A stretch of 64,000 nucleotides of DNA from Limnanthes douglasii subsp. nivea (lineage: Eukaryota; Streptophyta; Magnoliopsida; Brassicales; Limnanthaceae). Shown piece after piece: positions 21,163-31,246 of this stretch. Positions within the stretch are counted from its first letter, which is position 1. Each line of letters begins with the position of its first letter. The notes under the pieces were generated by a model that worked only from the letters and a program-made list of their open reading frames with translations, did no database searches and was not told the DNA's origin. The position numbers and the translations under genes are program-made. The DNA is taken from the NCBI GenBank assembly GCA_036936605.1, contig JAUPFV010000005.1:127652453-127716452 (forward strand), read 5' to 3'.

Positions 21163-22380
21163 TTAGGGCTTGTTCCCTTTGTATATCCCTTCACCACCAC
21201 CACCTTTCTTGGGAATTTTGAGCTCAACACTCGAACTCTCACCAGTTCCCTCTTCATCATCAGTAGTGGAGTCAATTCCACTAGAGTAGTTGTACTTGTC
21301 ACCAGCTGCCATTGTGTGATGAGGAAGGTCTTTGTATTCCACATATTTCAATAGGGGATCAAGGGTCCTCTTCGGAAAGGTCTCATCAAAGAGCAACACC
21401 GTGTCAGACATGACTTTATCGTATCTTTTCTTAAGGGAATCTATCACTTCGTTGGTATATTTATCAATACATGCCTGGATAGCTTGCTCATGCTGCTTCA
21501 CAAAATCCTCTTTCTCCTTGGCCATCTTCGACACAATACCTTCTAAGGAAGTCTTCTCACCATATAGGGTTTAAATGACACCATCTTTGGTCTTCAGGTC
21601 CTCTTTTAATGTTGTGAGATCCTTTTCCAAACCGGAGTACTTAGTTTGGAGCTCAGTACTGGCAGTGTCCGAAGTAGCCAACTTGGTTGATAAATTTTCC
21701 TTGTCCTTCCTCAATGCTTCTATCTCCTTCTTCAGTTCTTCTATACTCTGATTGGCATTAAGAAGGTTGGTTGATAGAGATTCCTTGTCAGTGGTGAGGG
21801 AATTGATGAGAGTGGTCTGGCTTTTCAGTTGTCTCTCCAAGTCAAGCACTAGCTGGATGTGACTGAGAAGAGAATGGCTTAGTACATCTTACTCTCCGGA
21901 GACGGAGAAAGACTTACCATTGAAGGTCACCATGTTAGCAGAGCTCGAAGGGCGGTAGGACCTGCGAAATCATCCTTCTTAGAATTATTGAAGTATAAAT
22001 TAATGTCTTGAGGGCACTAATGTCAACTTCTTCAGTGCATGCCCTAGCAACCTCTCTGGACTACAGACCTGTTAGGATCTTCTCTTGTAAAGTAGGATCA
22101 ACAGGGGCTGGGGGAGGTAGAGTCTCTGAAGGGCGAAGAATTATTTCTTCTCCTAAGGTGACTTTCCTTTTTGGCACCCTTTTCGTCGCTGCTGGCCCTT
22201 CTTTTCCGGTCCTTTTTGGGAGGCTTTGGTGGGTTTTGTGACTCTCCCACCTCCCTTACAGTTTCAGCCTCTACCACTTTGAGCAGGGCAGCATCAATTC
22301 CCCATTGGTTCCCTGAACTAGTCCCCTCTATAGTTGCTTGAACCGGCTCTGTTGCAGCTTTCTTCTTCTTCCCTTTTATT
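21163..22380 (-). pseudogene. Antisense extra ORF of Tat element E1, coiled-coil protein
   Basis: Antisense to E1. From the N-terminus (right side): a basic segment (KIKGKKKK), GIDAALLKVVEAETVREV, a Pro/Lys-rich stretch, then after frameshifts MVTFNGKSFSV, then a long heptad-rich coiled coil (21849-21571) and MAKEKEDFVKQHEQAIQ. The C-terminus has FPKRTLDPLLKYVEYKDLPH and an acidic tail (21534-21163). E4 carries the same protein in the same place (62833-64000). Extra ORFs, some antisense between pol and the 3' LTR, are known for Tat-lineage elements. Function unknown. Two main open blocks are separated by one stop; the N-terminal third has several shifts. Confidence 0.75.
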
Positions 22381-22717
22381 TTGCTGGGATGATCTGAGGG
22401 AAACCCCGGGTATTTTAGCAGTAGGCGAAAATGTCGAGAAAAACATATTTATTAATGAGAAATATCTGCGAATAGGGACATTAGTGTCACATACTTTGCG
22501 TTATTAGTTGTTGTAGTTTTTGTTTGATAACTCGAATGTTTTTGTTTGGATAGGACGTAGTAGGGGTTCCACCCGAGGTGATATGCCATAGCTTAGCTTT
22601 AAATCCAAAGGTTAGGCCTATTATTCAGAAGAGGCGAGCTATTTTTTGGATATAACCGGGGCTATTGTCGTAGAGGTGGATCATTTATCCAAGGTTGGAA
22701 ATATTCGGGAGGCATAA
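22381..22717 (+). pseudogene. Tat pol scrap: protease-RT linker and RT N-terminus
   Basis: Nearly identical to E3 at 54949-55275: both contain the same broken translation with QKRRA and VDHLSKVGNIREA. It starts at the phrase ggatgatc shared with the antisense ORF on its left, and ends where the G2 LTR starts. It therefore derives from an E3-type element, not from E1. Only about 110 codons remain, with stops. Confidence 0.8.
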
Positions 22718-23588
22718 TGATAAACTCCTCCTAGAATCGGCACTCTGAAATGGGATAGGGATAACTTTGCAACCAAGAACCCAAAAGGATTCAAGGATCA
22801 AAGGATGTTGATCGATAGGTCACACAAAGGTTGTGGAAAGGCCTTTGATATTCCAACTGATCTTCCTTTGGATATGACGCACCAAATGAAGAACAATTTT
22901 TCTTGTGGATATTACACACCAACAAGAGAAGAGTAAAACTTAAGAAGTTTTTTCAGAATCAAAGATAGTCTAACCATTAGAATTCTGAGTACATAGTTTT
23001 TATAGGAGAAAAAACTAGCCTTGAACACAATTACGGTTGTTCTTGGAAACATAATGCATGCCTCTAAAATAATTAAGGCTTTTCTTGGAAACAAAATGCT
23101 TTAATATTGAAAATACAAAGTATTAATGATATAAGCTGGAAATCAGACCCTTCCCTCCTCCAAGGACGTGGCTTTTGGTGTAGATGAGCCTTGGGCTTTT
23201 ATTTCAACAAATGAGCAATGGTGAAGTGAAACAATTGCCTCATTAAAAACCTTGTCAAGAAAACCCATTGGGACAAAATTTGAACAAGGGAAAAAGAGTA
23301 CAATCGAGACACTTTCTCATTTGTTGAAATCAATTAGCTTGAATAAAGACCAAAGTGGTTTGACAAGCTTTTCCACCATACTTGCTGTTTTGATCACGTG
23401 GATTCTCTAGTTGATTAAGAAATCCTCCAACAGCTTTGTTAAATTATTTTGCTCTTGATCGAGTTGTTGGACCAGCCAGTAAAATAAGAATATCTTCAAC
23501 TTCAAGCTCATCTTATTTTTCAAGTTGTTCATCTGGTTCTTGCACATTTCCATGTTCTAAGCTCCTTGTGTCATCTAGGATCACATCA
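22718..23588 (-). repeat. 3' LTR of G2 (871 bp)
   Basis: Aligns end to end with the G1, G3 and G4 LTRs with few differences. It starts within the polyprotein frame (VGEDD|VILDD) and carries the Pol tail, though two stops occur in this copy (after EQLEK and after TRSRAK). TATA and conserved LTR motifs are as in G1. Confidence 0.88.
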
Positions 23589-24040
23589 TCCTCTCCCACT
23601 TGAAAAGGATTTGACCTCAAATCCATTTCCTATGCGATAAAAGGAACCAAATCATAAACATTAAAGGTAGGACTCACTTTATACTTACCTCGTAGGTCAA
23701 GTTGATACGCATTATTGTTGATCTTTTTTGTTACTTCAAATGGTCTATCAATTCTAGGCATCAATTTTGACTTTCTCTCTTCTGGAAATCTTTCCTTTCT
23801 TAAGTGCACCCATACTTGATCTCCAACCTCAAAAACTTTCTCACGTCTTCCCTTGTTTGCTTATTTAACATATTGCTCAGTTTTCTTTTCTATGTTTTTC
23901 CTTGCATCATCATGGATCTGTTTTACAAGTTCAACTTTCTTTTTCCAATCTATGCTAGATCTTTCACTCAAAGGAAAAGGAATTAGATCCAAAGGAGATA
24001 TTGGGTTAAATCCATAAACAATTTGAAAAGGAGAGTACAT
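23589..24040 (-). pseudogene. Chromovirus integrase C-terminus, G2
   Basis: Minus translation: [41 protein letters not shown], then [49 protein letters not shown] and DLRSNPFQVGEDD. These are the GPY/F region and the tail found in CRM-type chromoviruses (…DLR.NPF..G). Stops occur near 23862 and 23625. It is the only integrase region of this CRM-like family in the window. Confidence 0.88.
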
Positions 24041-24560
24041 AGAAGCAGGATCCTTTGAAGCATTGATGTCCTCAGAATCTCCCATGGCCACGAATGCACT
24101 TTTCTGAGGATGTTGGTTTTGGCAAGACTGATTTTCTAATTGAATTCGAGGCGTTTCTTTGCGAGTAATTCGAGGAGGATTAAAGGTCTCTACATGAGAT
24201 GTTTCTGAAGTTATTTGAGAATATTTACCTTGTGTTTCTTTGCGATTAACTCGAGGATGAATAGACGCGGTCCCAGAAGATGTTTGTGAAGGATTTTAAA
24301 GCGGTCTCCTTTTAATTGTTAAGGGGATTGTGGGGAGTTAGGGTTAAGAATTGGGTTGAAAAGGTTTTTATACCCAGAATAACTTTGACGAGGCATGAAA
24401 TTATCGTATACTGTGGTATGAGTTGAAAGATTTGGTGAGTTATCTATTACTTTCGTAGCACGATATTCAACAGCTTTTTCGCTGATACACAAATAATCGT
24501 AAATACCATAGATTTTTTAGTAGATTATGATTTTTTCATAAACAATAATAAAGAGAACTT
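24041..24560 (-). pseudogene. Antisense ORF of the X region
   Basis: Minus translation from about 24520: YGIYDYLCISEKAVEYRATK, VIDNSPNLSTHTTVYDN, SYSGYKNLFNP. After a stop and shift near 24320 comes [34 protein letters not shown], then [19 protein letters not shown]2 gives the diverged equivalents (IYDYSNIIETTVEYRTT; HRVNHKETQNKSSQ; SRINHKETT), so the protein sequence was under some constraint before decay. A repeated RVNRKET / RITRKET motif is visible. Not a family I recognise; unlike the coiled-coil ORF of E1/E4. Confidence 0.5.
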
Positions 24561-24689
24561 CTCAAATTAGACTGCAGAAAGTTGAAGGTGAATTTTCAAA
24601 TGAACGTTGCGGTGGAATGAAGTTTTCAGGTTGTTTTGTTTTTCTCTCTATAAGAATTGTGTGTCAAGAAAAAATGACTAATGGAAGAA

Positions 24690-24697
24690 TATTTATA
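24690..24697 (-). promoter_or_regulatory. Antisense TATA box upstream of the X ORF
   Basis: The minus strand reads ttctataaatattcttcc, a good TATA box about 140-170 bases upstream of the antisense ORF. The same box is in the copy at 32640, and X2 has ctatatatattc at the matching place (34045-34060). It suggests an independent antisense promoter; there is no transcript evidence. Confidence 0.45.
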
Positions 24698-25175
24698 GAA
24701 GAGTAAATAAAGAAAAAAGTGGGAAGAGATGATGAAAGGTTGACAACGGCTATTAGTTGAATGTGAACCTGCAAACGGTTGCCTACTCTGAAATAGACTG
24801 ACACCTGTCAATTTTCAGAGTTAATATAGTGTTGCACGCGCAGTAGGGCACTCAATGCGTTTCTAGTTATCATTAGAGAAATGATTGAAAAACCACGTGT
24901 ACATTCAAAGCAAACCTGAAAAAATGGCATAAAGATTCGAGACGACCATAAATATAATAACGAATAGTCTTTATTCGAGGTAATCTTAAATATAGTCTGG
25001 TTCAAGGCTGATAAGTATATAAATAAGCAATATTGGTGTAATATGGTTTAATAAGTAATTATGGGTGGTTTGTATTCGAGGCAACTTAAAGTATGGAAAT
25101 TGGTACTGTTGGTCTGAAGTGGCTTTGAAATTTTTAGTCCTTATTCATCATTCTTCATAAGGAGTAGGGGGCTAC

Positions 25176-25401
25176 TGATAAATCATACAAATTATTATGG
25201 ACTTAATACAATTAGAGAAAAGTTGTAATAAATAGTTTTATAAAGTTATCAAAGGGAATTTATATTAGTTGTAAATATAAGGGACTAAAATAAAATATGT
25301 CCATTTGTATAACTGCTTCAGTTAATCTATATGTGTTCCTATAAATAGGGTTGGAGACTATTCAATTCATCTTTCATGTTAGAAATCTATTACACTTAAC
25401 A
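25176..25401 (+). repeat. Tat LTR1 (3' LTR, 226 bp)
   Basis: Begins tgataaatcatac right after the polypurine tract and ends cttaaca. It contains a TATA box (cctataaataggg, 25339-25351). The E3 LTR (52027-52350) is homologous throughout but longer in its 3' part. No primer-binding site follows, so this is a 3' LTR. Confidence 0.75.
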
Positions 25402-25652
25402 ACAATCAACTTTCTCTAAGGGAGGAGAAGATGCATGATCTTGTGAAGTTTTGATGTCCTTATAATCTCCCATAACTACAAAGGCGTTTTTTCGAGGAAA
25501 TTGGTTCTTGTGATAATAAGCTTCTGAATGAATTTAAGTCGTTTCTTTGCGGTTGATTCGGGAAGGGGTTGTAGTGTTAGAAAAAGATTCTTATGGTAGT
25601 TTTTGAGAAGATTTATTTTGTGTCTCTTTGTGATTAACTCGATGAGTTGTTA
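25402..25652 (+). mobile_element. Start of a diverged Tat 3' region (X2), cut by satellite
   Basis: Homologous to X1 from 24041 onward (same 'gatgtcc…atctcccat' and 'gattaactcgatga' phrases) but about 75-80% similar. It is broken at gttgtta (25652), where satellite array 1 begins; the unbroken version continues at 33601. Confidence 0.7.
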
Positions 25653-28600
25653 TGGTAGCTGAAATAATTTGTTTAGAATTTATATTACGTTCTTATGATA
25701 AGTGAAATTATTTAACGTAATGTAACAGGAATCACATCGTGATTTGTTGTGAATTTTTTTTAATGTCACCTTCCTTGCATTACTTACTTATTGTATGTCC
25801 AATTAATTGTTTTTTTTTTCAACTTGGTATATGGATTTTTAATTTTACTTGTCTTGTGTTACTTTTTTAGCATATGTGAAATTATTTGTTTAGAATTTTT
25901 ACTTCGTAAGGTCAAAATTTCATTTTACTTTCCTTGTATTACTTTCTTATGGTAGGTGAAATTATATGTTTAGAATTTTTAGTTTGCACGTGAAAGTTTT
26001 ATTTCACCATCCTTGTATTACTTCTTATGGCAGGTGAACTTATTTGTTTTAGATTTCAACTTCGTAGGTCAAACTGATATTTTACCTTGTTTGTATTAAT
26101 TTGTTATGATAGGTGGAATTATTTGTTTAGAACTTATAGTTAGTAGGTGAAATTTTTTATTTCACCTTTCTTGGATTACTTTCTTATTGTAGGTAAAATT
26201 GTTTATTTTAGATTTCAATTTGGCATGTGAATGTTTTAATTTATCTTCCTTGTATTACTTTTTTATGGCAGCTATTTTTTTTTAGAATTTATATTTGGGA
26301 ATTGAAATTGTATTTTACCTTCTTTGTAAAACAATTTATGGTATGTAAAATTATTTGATTTGGATTTCAACTCTGTAGGGAAAATTTATATTTTACCTTC
26401 CTTCTATTAATTTCTAATGGTATGTGAAATTATTTGTTTAGAATTTAAAGTTTGCAGGTGAAATTTTTATTTCACTTTTCTTGAATTACTTATTATTCTA
26501 GGTGAATTTATTTGTTTTTTTATTTTAATAACATTTAAGTTTTATCCCCCTTGCATTAATTTCGTATGGTAGGTAAAATTGTTTGTTTAAAATTTATACT
26601 AGATATGTGAAAATTGTATTTCACTTTTCTTGTATTATTTCTTATGGTATGTGAAATTATTTGTTTTAAATTTATATTTGGCTCGTGAAAATTTTATTTT
26701 ACATTTTATGTATTACTTTCTTATAATAGGTATAAAAACATTTATTAAAATTTGGTAGGTCAAACTTTTATTTTACTTTCTTTGTATTACGTTTCTATGG
26801 TATGTGAAATTATATGTTTAGAATTTATGCTTCTCAGGTGAAAGTTAAATTTGTATTTCACTTTTTTAGATTACTTTCTTATTGTAGGTAAAATTATTTG
26901 TTTTTTATTTCAACTTAGGCATGTGAAATTTTTATTTTATCTTACTTGCATTACTTTTTTATGGTACCTAAAATTATATGTTTAGAATTTATACCTGGTG
27001 GGTGAAACTTGTGTTTTATTTTCATTGTATTACTTTTTTTATAGTAGGTGAAATTATTTATTTTGAATTTATACTTGACAAGTGAAAAGTTTATACATTT
27101 CTTGTATTACTTTCTAATGACATGTGAAGTTATTTGATTTGAATTTAAGTTTGGTATGTGAAATTATTATTTTAACTTCCTTATATTAGTTTCTTTAAAT
27201 AAGTGAAATTATTTAGCGTAATGTAACTTGAATCAAGTTATGTTATGGTATGAGTGTTTGTTATTTCACTTTCCTTGTTTCACTTTCTTATTTTATGTAA
27301 ACTATTTGTTTTTAATTTATATTTGGCACATGAAAATTTTATTTCACCTTTTTTATTACTTTCTTATAATAAGTAAAATTATTTATTTTGGATTTCAATT
27401 TGGCAGGTGAAATTTTTATTTTCTTTTCTTTTTCTTACTTTTTTATTCTGTGAAATTATTTTTTTGGAATCTATATGTGGCATGTATAAATTTTATTTCA
27501 CCTTCCTTCCATAACTTCTTATAATATGTGACATTATTTGCTTAGAATTTAGGCTTTATGTGAATTTTTTTTTTACCTTCCATGTACTATTTCTTATTGT
27601 ATGTGAAACATTTACTTTTGATTTCAACTTGCTAGGCCAAATTTATATTTAACCTTCCTCGTATTACTTTCTTATAATATGTGAAATTATTTGTGTAGAG
27701 TTTATACTCGGTAGGTGAAATTTTTTTGTCACCATTATTGTGTTACTTTCTTATTAAAGGTAAAATTATGTGTTTCAGATTTTAACTTCACGTATGAAAT
27801 GTTTATTTTACCTTCCTTGTATTACTTTCTTATAGTAGCTGGAATTATTTGTTTACCTTCTTATAGTAGCTGGAATTATTTGTAGGTGAAAAGTTTGTTT
27901 TACCTTTATTGTATTACTTTCTTATGGTAAGTGAAATTATTTGTTTTGAATTTATTGCACTTGAACTATTGTATGTCACATTCCACTTTGTTTTGTTAGT
28001 GTTTTTTTTTATTTCACATTCCTTATATTACTTCCTTATCATATGTCAAAATATTTGTTTGGGACTTCAACTTAGGATATGAATTTTTTATTTTTATTTT
28101 CTTGTATTACTTTCTTATGGTATGTGAAATTATTTGTTTAGAATTAATACTTCGTAGATTAAACTTTTATTTTATTTTCCTTGTATTACTTTGTTATGAT
28201 ATATGAAATTATTTGCTTAAAATTTATACTTGGAGGTGTAAATATTATTTCACCGTTCTTATATTACTTCTTATGATAGGTGATATTATTTATTTTGGAT
28301 TTCGACTTGGTAGGTCAAGTTTATATTTTACCTTCCTACTATTAATTTGTGTGGTAGATGAAATTATTTGTTTAGAATTTATACTTAGTATGTAAATTTT
28401 TTATTTCACTTTCTTTAAATTACTTTCTTAGTGTGTGTGAAATTTTTATTTTATTTTTATTTTATTACTTTTCTAGGATATTTGTTTTGAATTTATACAT
28501 AATATATACAAAATGTATTTCACATTTATTGTAATATTTCCTTATAGTAAGTGAATTTATTTGACGTGATGTAACATGAATCACGTCCTCTTTCGTTTTG
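25650..28600. repeat. Satellite array 1 (about 79 bp monomer, about 37 copies)
   Basis: Anchors at 25876, 25956, 26034, 26113, 26193 and 26270 show a period of 77-80 bp. Each monomer has two similar halves, both starting ggtaggtgaaatt; the second contains a dyad, aggtgaaa…tttcacct. Monomers are diverged and AT-rich. The only open frames (27228, 28213) are simple low-complexity readings of the repeat, not genes. Confidence 0.9.
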
Positions 28601-28828
28601 ACTGTTTTTGGAATTTGTGAACTCATATTGTTTGGTTAAATCCTCTTTCTCTTCTCCTATAGATAAATGATCGAAATCTGAATGGTTACTACCGCATGTC
28701 ATGTTGAACTTAGCGAACAAGAACGACACAATGCATCTATTGTGTCCTATCGGGACGAGGAGTTTTACCCACTTGTAGCAGTTTCCTGACTGATGGGTAG
28801 GTTGCTTTTTTTCACTAAAAACTTGCAT
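28526..28828 (-). CDS. Hypothetical 100-residue ORF in segment U1
   Basis: An open frame from MQVFSEKKQPTHQSGN to a stop just inside the satellite. It contains CYKWVKLLVPIGHNRC and NMTCGSNHSDFDHL. The second copy (46971-47273) is also open with about two substitutions, but the two regions are recent duplicates, so conservation says little. No family recognised. It may be chance or an exon remnant. Confidence 0.25.
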   Translation of the reverse strand: MQVFSEKKQPTHQSGNCYKWVKLLVPIGHNRCIVSFLFAKFNMTCGSNHSDFDHLSIGEEKEDLTKQYEFTNSKNSQNERGRDSCYITSNKFTYYKEILQ

Positions 28829-30300
28829 TATGAAATGCTAGGTCAGGGGCTCACAGTAGGAGCGTTAAACGCACTCGTAACAACTGCAATAGTCTTACTA
28901 CACATGAACTCTCTCATGAATGTTTGATAACTTCAAATAAAAAATATTAATTTATATAAAACAATCAAACATTAAAAACATAAAACCATAATACAAAAAA
29001 TTATTTAAAAACTCAACGAAGGTAGTAATACGTGGGGTGTTCGGTCGTGTCCTATTTATACACCCCCATATATACTGCGGATATACTCTCTTGGGTACCA
29101 TACATACATATTCTTTTGTACCATCCTTACCCAAGAGGACGTAACCGCAATACATAAGAGGGTGTACTAATGAGATACGAGTGAACAATCGAGCAATAAC
29201 ATAAAAAATGCTAACCCACAATTTCAAAATAATCACAGATTCGCCAAAACAAACTAGATAGTTTTTTTTTCCAAATTAGCCTTTAACACCCGTCTTAATA
29301 ATAAATTTAACTAAACTTTATACAAATCTAACCTAATCTAATCAATTTTTGGAGATAAAATACATAACAAAACTAAGAACATTAACAACAAATCTCAAAG
29401 AGCAAATATACTTAGTTTTATTAATTTGAACCATCTAGTTGTCGACGAAATAAGAAAGATTGTTGGTGGACTAAAAAAACAAAGTTTCCAAAAAAAGGAA
29501 CGGTGGTTACTGAAGTAAAAAATATTTGACGTTATAAATTAAAGAGATGGGAGAGAAGAAAATTATGTGAATATAGTTTGTGAGAGGATATAATTAGAAG
29601 TTGGGTTTCTAGACATATATATATAGAAGAAAATGAAACTGGATTATATTTTTTGTGGGGAAAAAAAATCTTAGAGCTACTTAAAATTGGGAGAGATGAA
29701 AAAAATAGGGAAACAAACTTAACTTGTTGTTAGAGGCTTACTCAGGCATTAACGATTTGGTTCCCGAATTTGATATATGTGACACTTTTGTCAGATTTCA
29801 AGATATGCCTACCGTTTATGTAGAAACTTATAATGTAGTGTTTGTGCGAAGTCAAAGCATATTAGAGTTAAGAAATAAATATGGCTCAAATCTAAATAAA
29901 TTTTTAAGAGTTCATATCTGAACTTATATTGTTTGAACATATCCCATCTTTTATGTCTTCATTTCTTATGGCCCTAAATATTTTAAATTTATACTTTTAT
30001 AAACGCAACCGGAGAAACCCAAAAAGTAAATTATACAAATTGGACATTAAACTTACATTTTATTATATCGTACTATGATTATATTATATGGGTTTAATAA
30101 ACCATAAAAGGTTGCTTGTGATATCGACTATATATACCAACTTGCACCATTTGTTAGTGAATCATACTAAAGTTATATATCCCAGTTTTAGCTTTATGTC
30201 TGAGATTAGTATCTATGGATATTATTCCAATTAATTCCTTCGATTTTGTTAAAATCAGAACAATGTAAGTATTCTAAAAAGGTACTTGTCACTGCATAAA
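28829..30300. other. Segment U1: single-origin sequence with a long imperfect hairpin
   Basis: Between satellite array 1 and the CRM-like gag. AT-rich; no recognised protein motif. An imperfect inverted repeat has arms at about 29037-29097 and 29127-29187 (core ctcttgggta / tacccaagag). It joins gag at about 30301 within ctccatttcttgat. Repeated as U2 at 47274-48737. Confidence 0.55.
29037..29187. repeat. Imperfect inverted repeat in U1
   Basis: The left arm runs from gtgttcggtcgtg to ctcttgggta and pairs with tacccaagag…gtgaacaatcg on the right over about 60 bases, with mismatches. The spacer is about 30 bases. The same hairpin is in U2 near 47480-47640. It could be a foldback MITE remnant; no target duplication could be identified. 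Confidence 0.55.
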
Positions 30301-30324
30301 ATACTCCATTTCTTGATAATACTC

Positions 30325-30914
30325 TTAAACAGATCGGCTTCCTTCTGTTAATCTCCTCAGCTTTAGATGCAGCTCACGGTGGTAATGACTAGGAACAAAC
30401 CTCTTCCGTATAATGGCTTTCATTTCTGCCCATGATTCTATAGGATGTTCCCCATTACGCCTTCTTGAGGTAACCAGTTGATCCCACCAACTAAGAGCAT
30501 AATGATAAAATTCAGTAGCAGCAATTCTTACTCGATTGGTCTCCGTGTAGTGTTGAACGTTGAAAACGAGTTCAATCTTCTTTTCCCATTCCAAATAGGC
30601 ATCTGGATCGTTTTTTCCATGGAATGGTGGAATCTTAATCTTGAGACCTCCAAGATTGTCACGCATACGTTCGTTGCCCTCTCTTGTACGTCTATGGTGC
30701 CTTCTATGGCTGTTTCGAGACGAATTGCTCATGCGTTCATAATATTCATCAGCGGCTTCATTTCTGAATTGTTCAGGTAGTTCATGGTTTCTTCTTGGAC
30801 TAGTTTGTCGTGAACGGTTCCGCTCGTGGTCAGTGTTTGATTGAAGCTCTTCGTTTTAATTAGAAGCTTGTTGTTATTGAAATTACTGTTTTCTGCATCA
30901 TTTGAATTAGACAT
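30325..30914 (-). pseudogene. Gag N-terminal fragment, G3
   Basis: Starts MSNSNDAENSNFNNN and continues with the Arg/His-rich stretch and PPFHGKNDPDAYLEWEKKIE, SWWDQLVTSRRRNGEHP, RKRFVPSHYHREL. A roughly 50 bp deletion near 30850 relative to G4 shifts the frame. Truncated at 30301. Confidence 0.85.
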
Positions 30915-31246
30915 CCTTTTCTACAAAACAAAACAAAAACAAATCACCAGCAACAAGTCCTTGGAAAGTTCTTCAATTTATTTAAAACCATAAAACATAT
31001 CCAAATCTGTTTTCCTAAGAATATTAAGAGATAAGTTTCACAACAGCACCTAAAAACGATTTTCTACGATTTTAAATCTCAAACAGCTATAACTAGGGTG
31101 AAACAGATCAGAATTTCGTGATTCAAAATGAAATCATCACACTAACACTCAAATCTTCACAAACAAACTGATAATATAAAATAGATGAAGAAAAATTAAT
31201 GAGAAAGAGAATACCCAACTTTTCAGAATGTTGCTCTGATACCACT

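Larger units (their letters stand above)
9560..22380 (+). mobile_element. Tat-lineage Ty3/gypsy retrotransposon E1, nested and degenerate
   Basis: Plus-strand domain order: leader, gag, protease, RT, RNase H, a second archaeal-type RNase H (aRNH), integrase, then a 3' region with an antisense ORF. The aRNH after RNase H defines the Tat lineage. E1 is interrupted by a minus-strand Tat piece plus a copia piece (11000-13078) and by CRM-like G1 (15527-19833). Its 3' LTR is absent because the antisense ORF joins a different Tat pol scrap at about 22373-22381. The 5' LTR edge (about 9560) is uncertain; a TATA box (tataaata) at about 9694 and the leader fit an LTR ending near 9822. No part is intact enough to be active. 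Confidence 0.85.
22718..24040 (-). mobile_element. CRM-like chromovirus G2: integrase C-terminus plus 3' LTR
   Basis: On the minus strand, integrase C-terminal coding (24040-23589) reads straight into the LTR (23588-22718). The LTR end (tgataaactcc on plus) abuts the Tat scrap at 22717, so this side is a true insertion end. The other side is cut at about 24040, where sequence switches to the antisense ORF of a Tat 3' region. No gag or RT. Confidence 0.88.
24041..25175 (+). mobile_element. 3' region of a Tat element (X1), with polypurine tract
   Basis: This segment precedes LTR1 and ends in a polypurine tract (ggagtagggggct, 25161-25173). It holds an antisense ORF (24041-24560) and an antisense TATA box. 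Bases 24465-25652 are repeated almost exactly at 32411-33600. A diverged homologue (X2) begins after LTR1 at 25402 and is complete at 33352-34474. Confidence 0.7.

Noticed and set aside
27228..28395. 60-codon ORFs in satellite (27228-27410, 28213-28395)
   Set aside because: Low-complexity Phe/Ile/Tyr readings of AT-rich repeat monomers; the frames are not kept between arrays.
25650..28600. CRISPR-like array
   Set aside because: The repeats are contiguous diverged monomers without unique spacers, in a plant nuclear sequence full of LTR elements.
25650..30300. Helitron carrying the satellite and segment U
   Set aside because: I found no 5' TC / 3' CTRR end with a terminal hairpin at either boundary and no Rep/helicase motif; the left edge is a microhomology junction and the right edge a gag truncation.
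30478..30780. Plus-strand ORFs of about 100 codons opposite gag (30478-30780, 48914-49201)
   Set aside because: They are antisense shadows of the CRM-like gag N-terminus.
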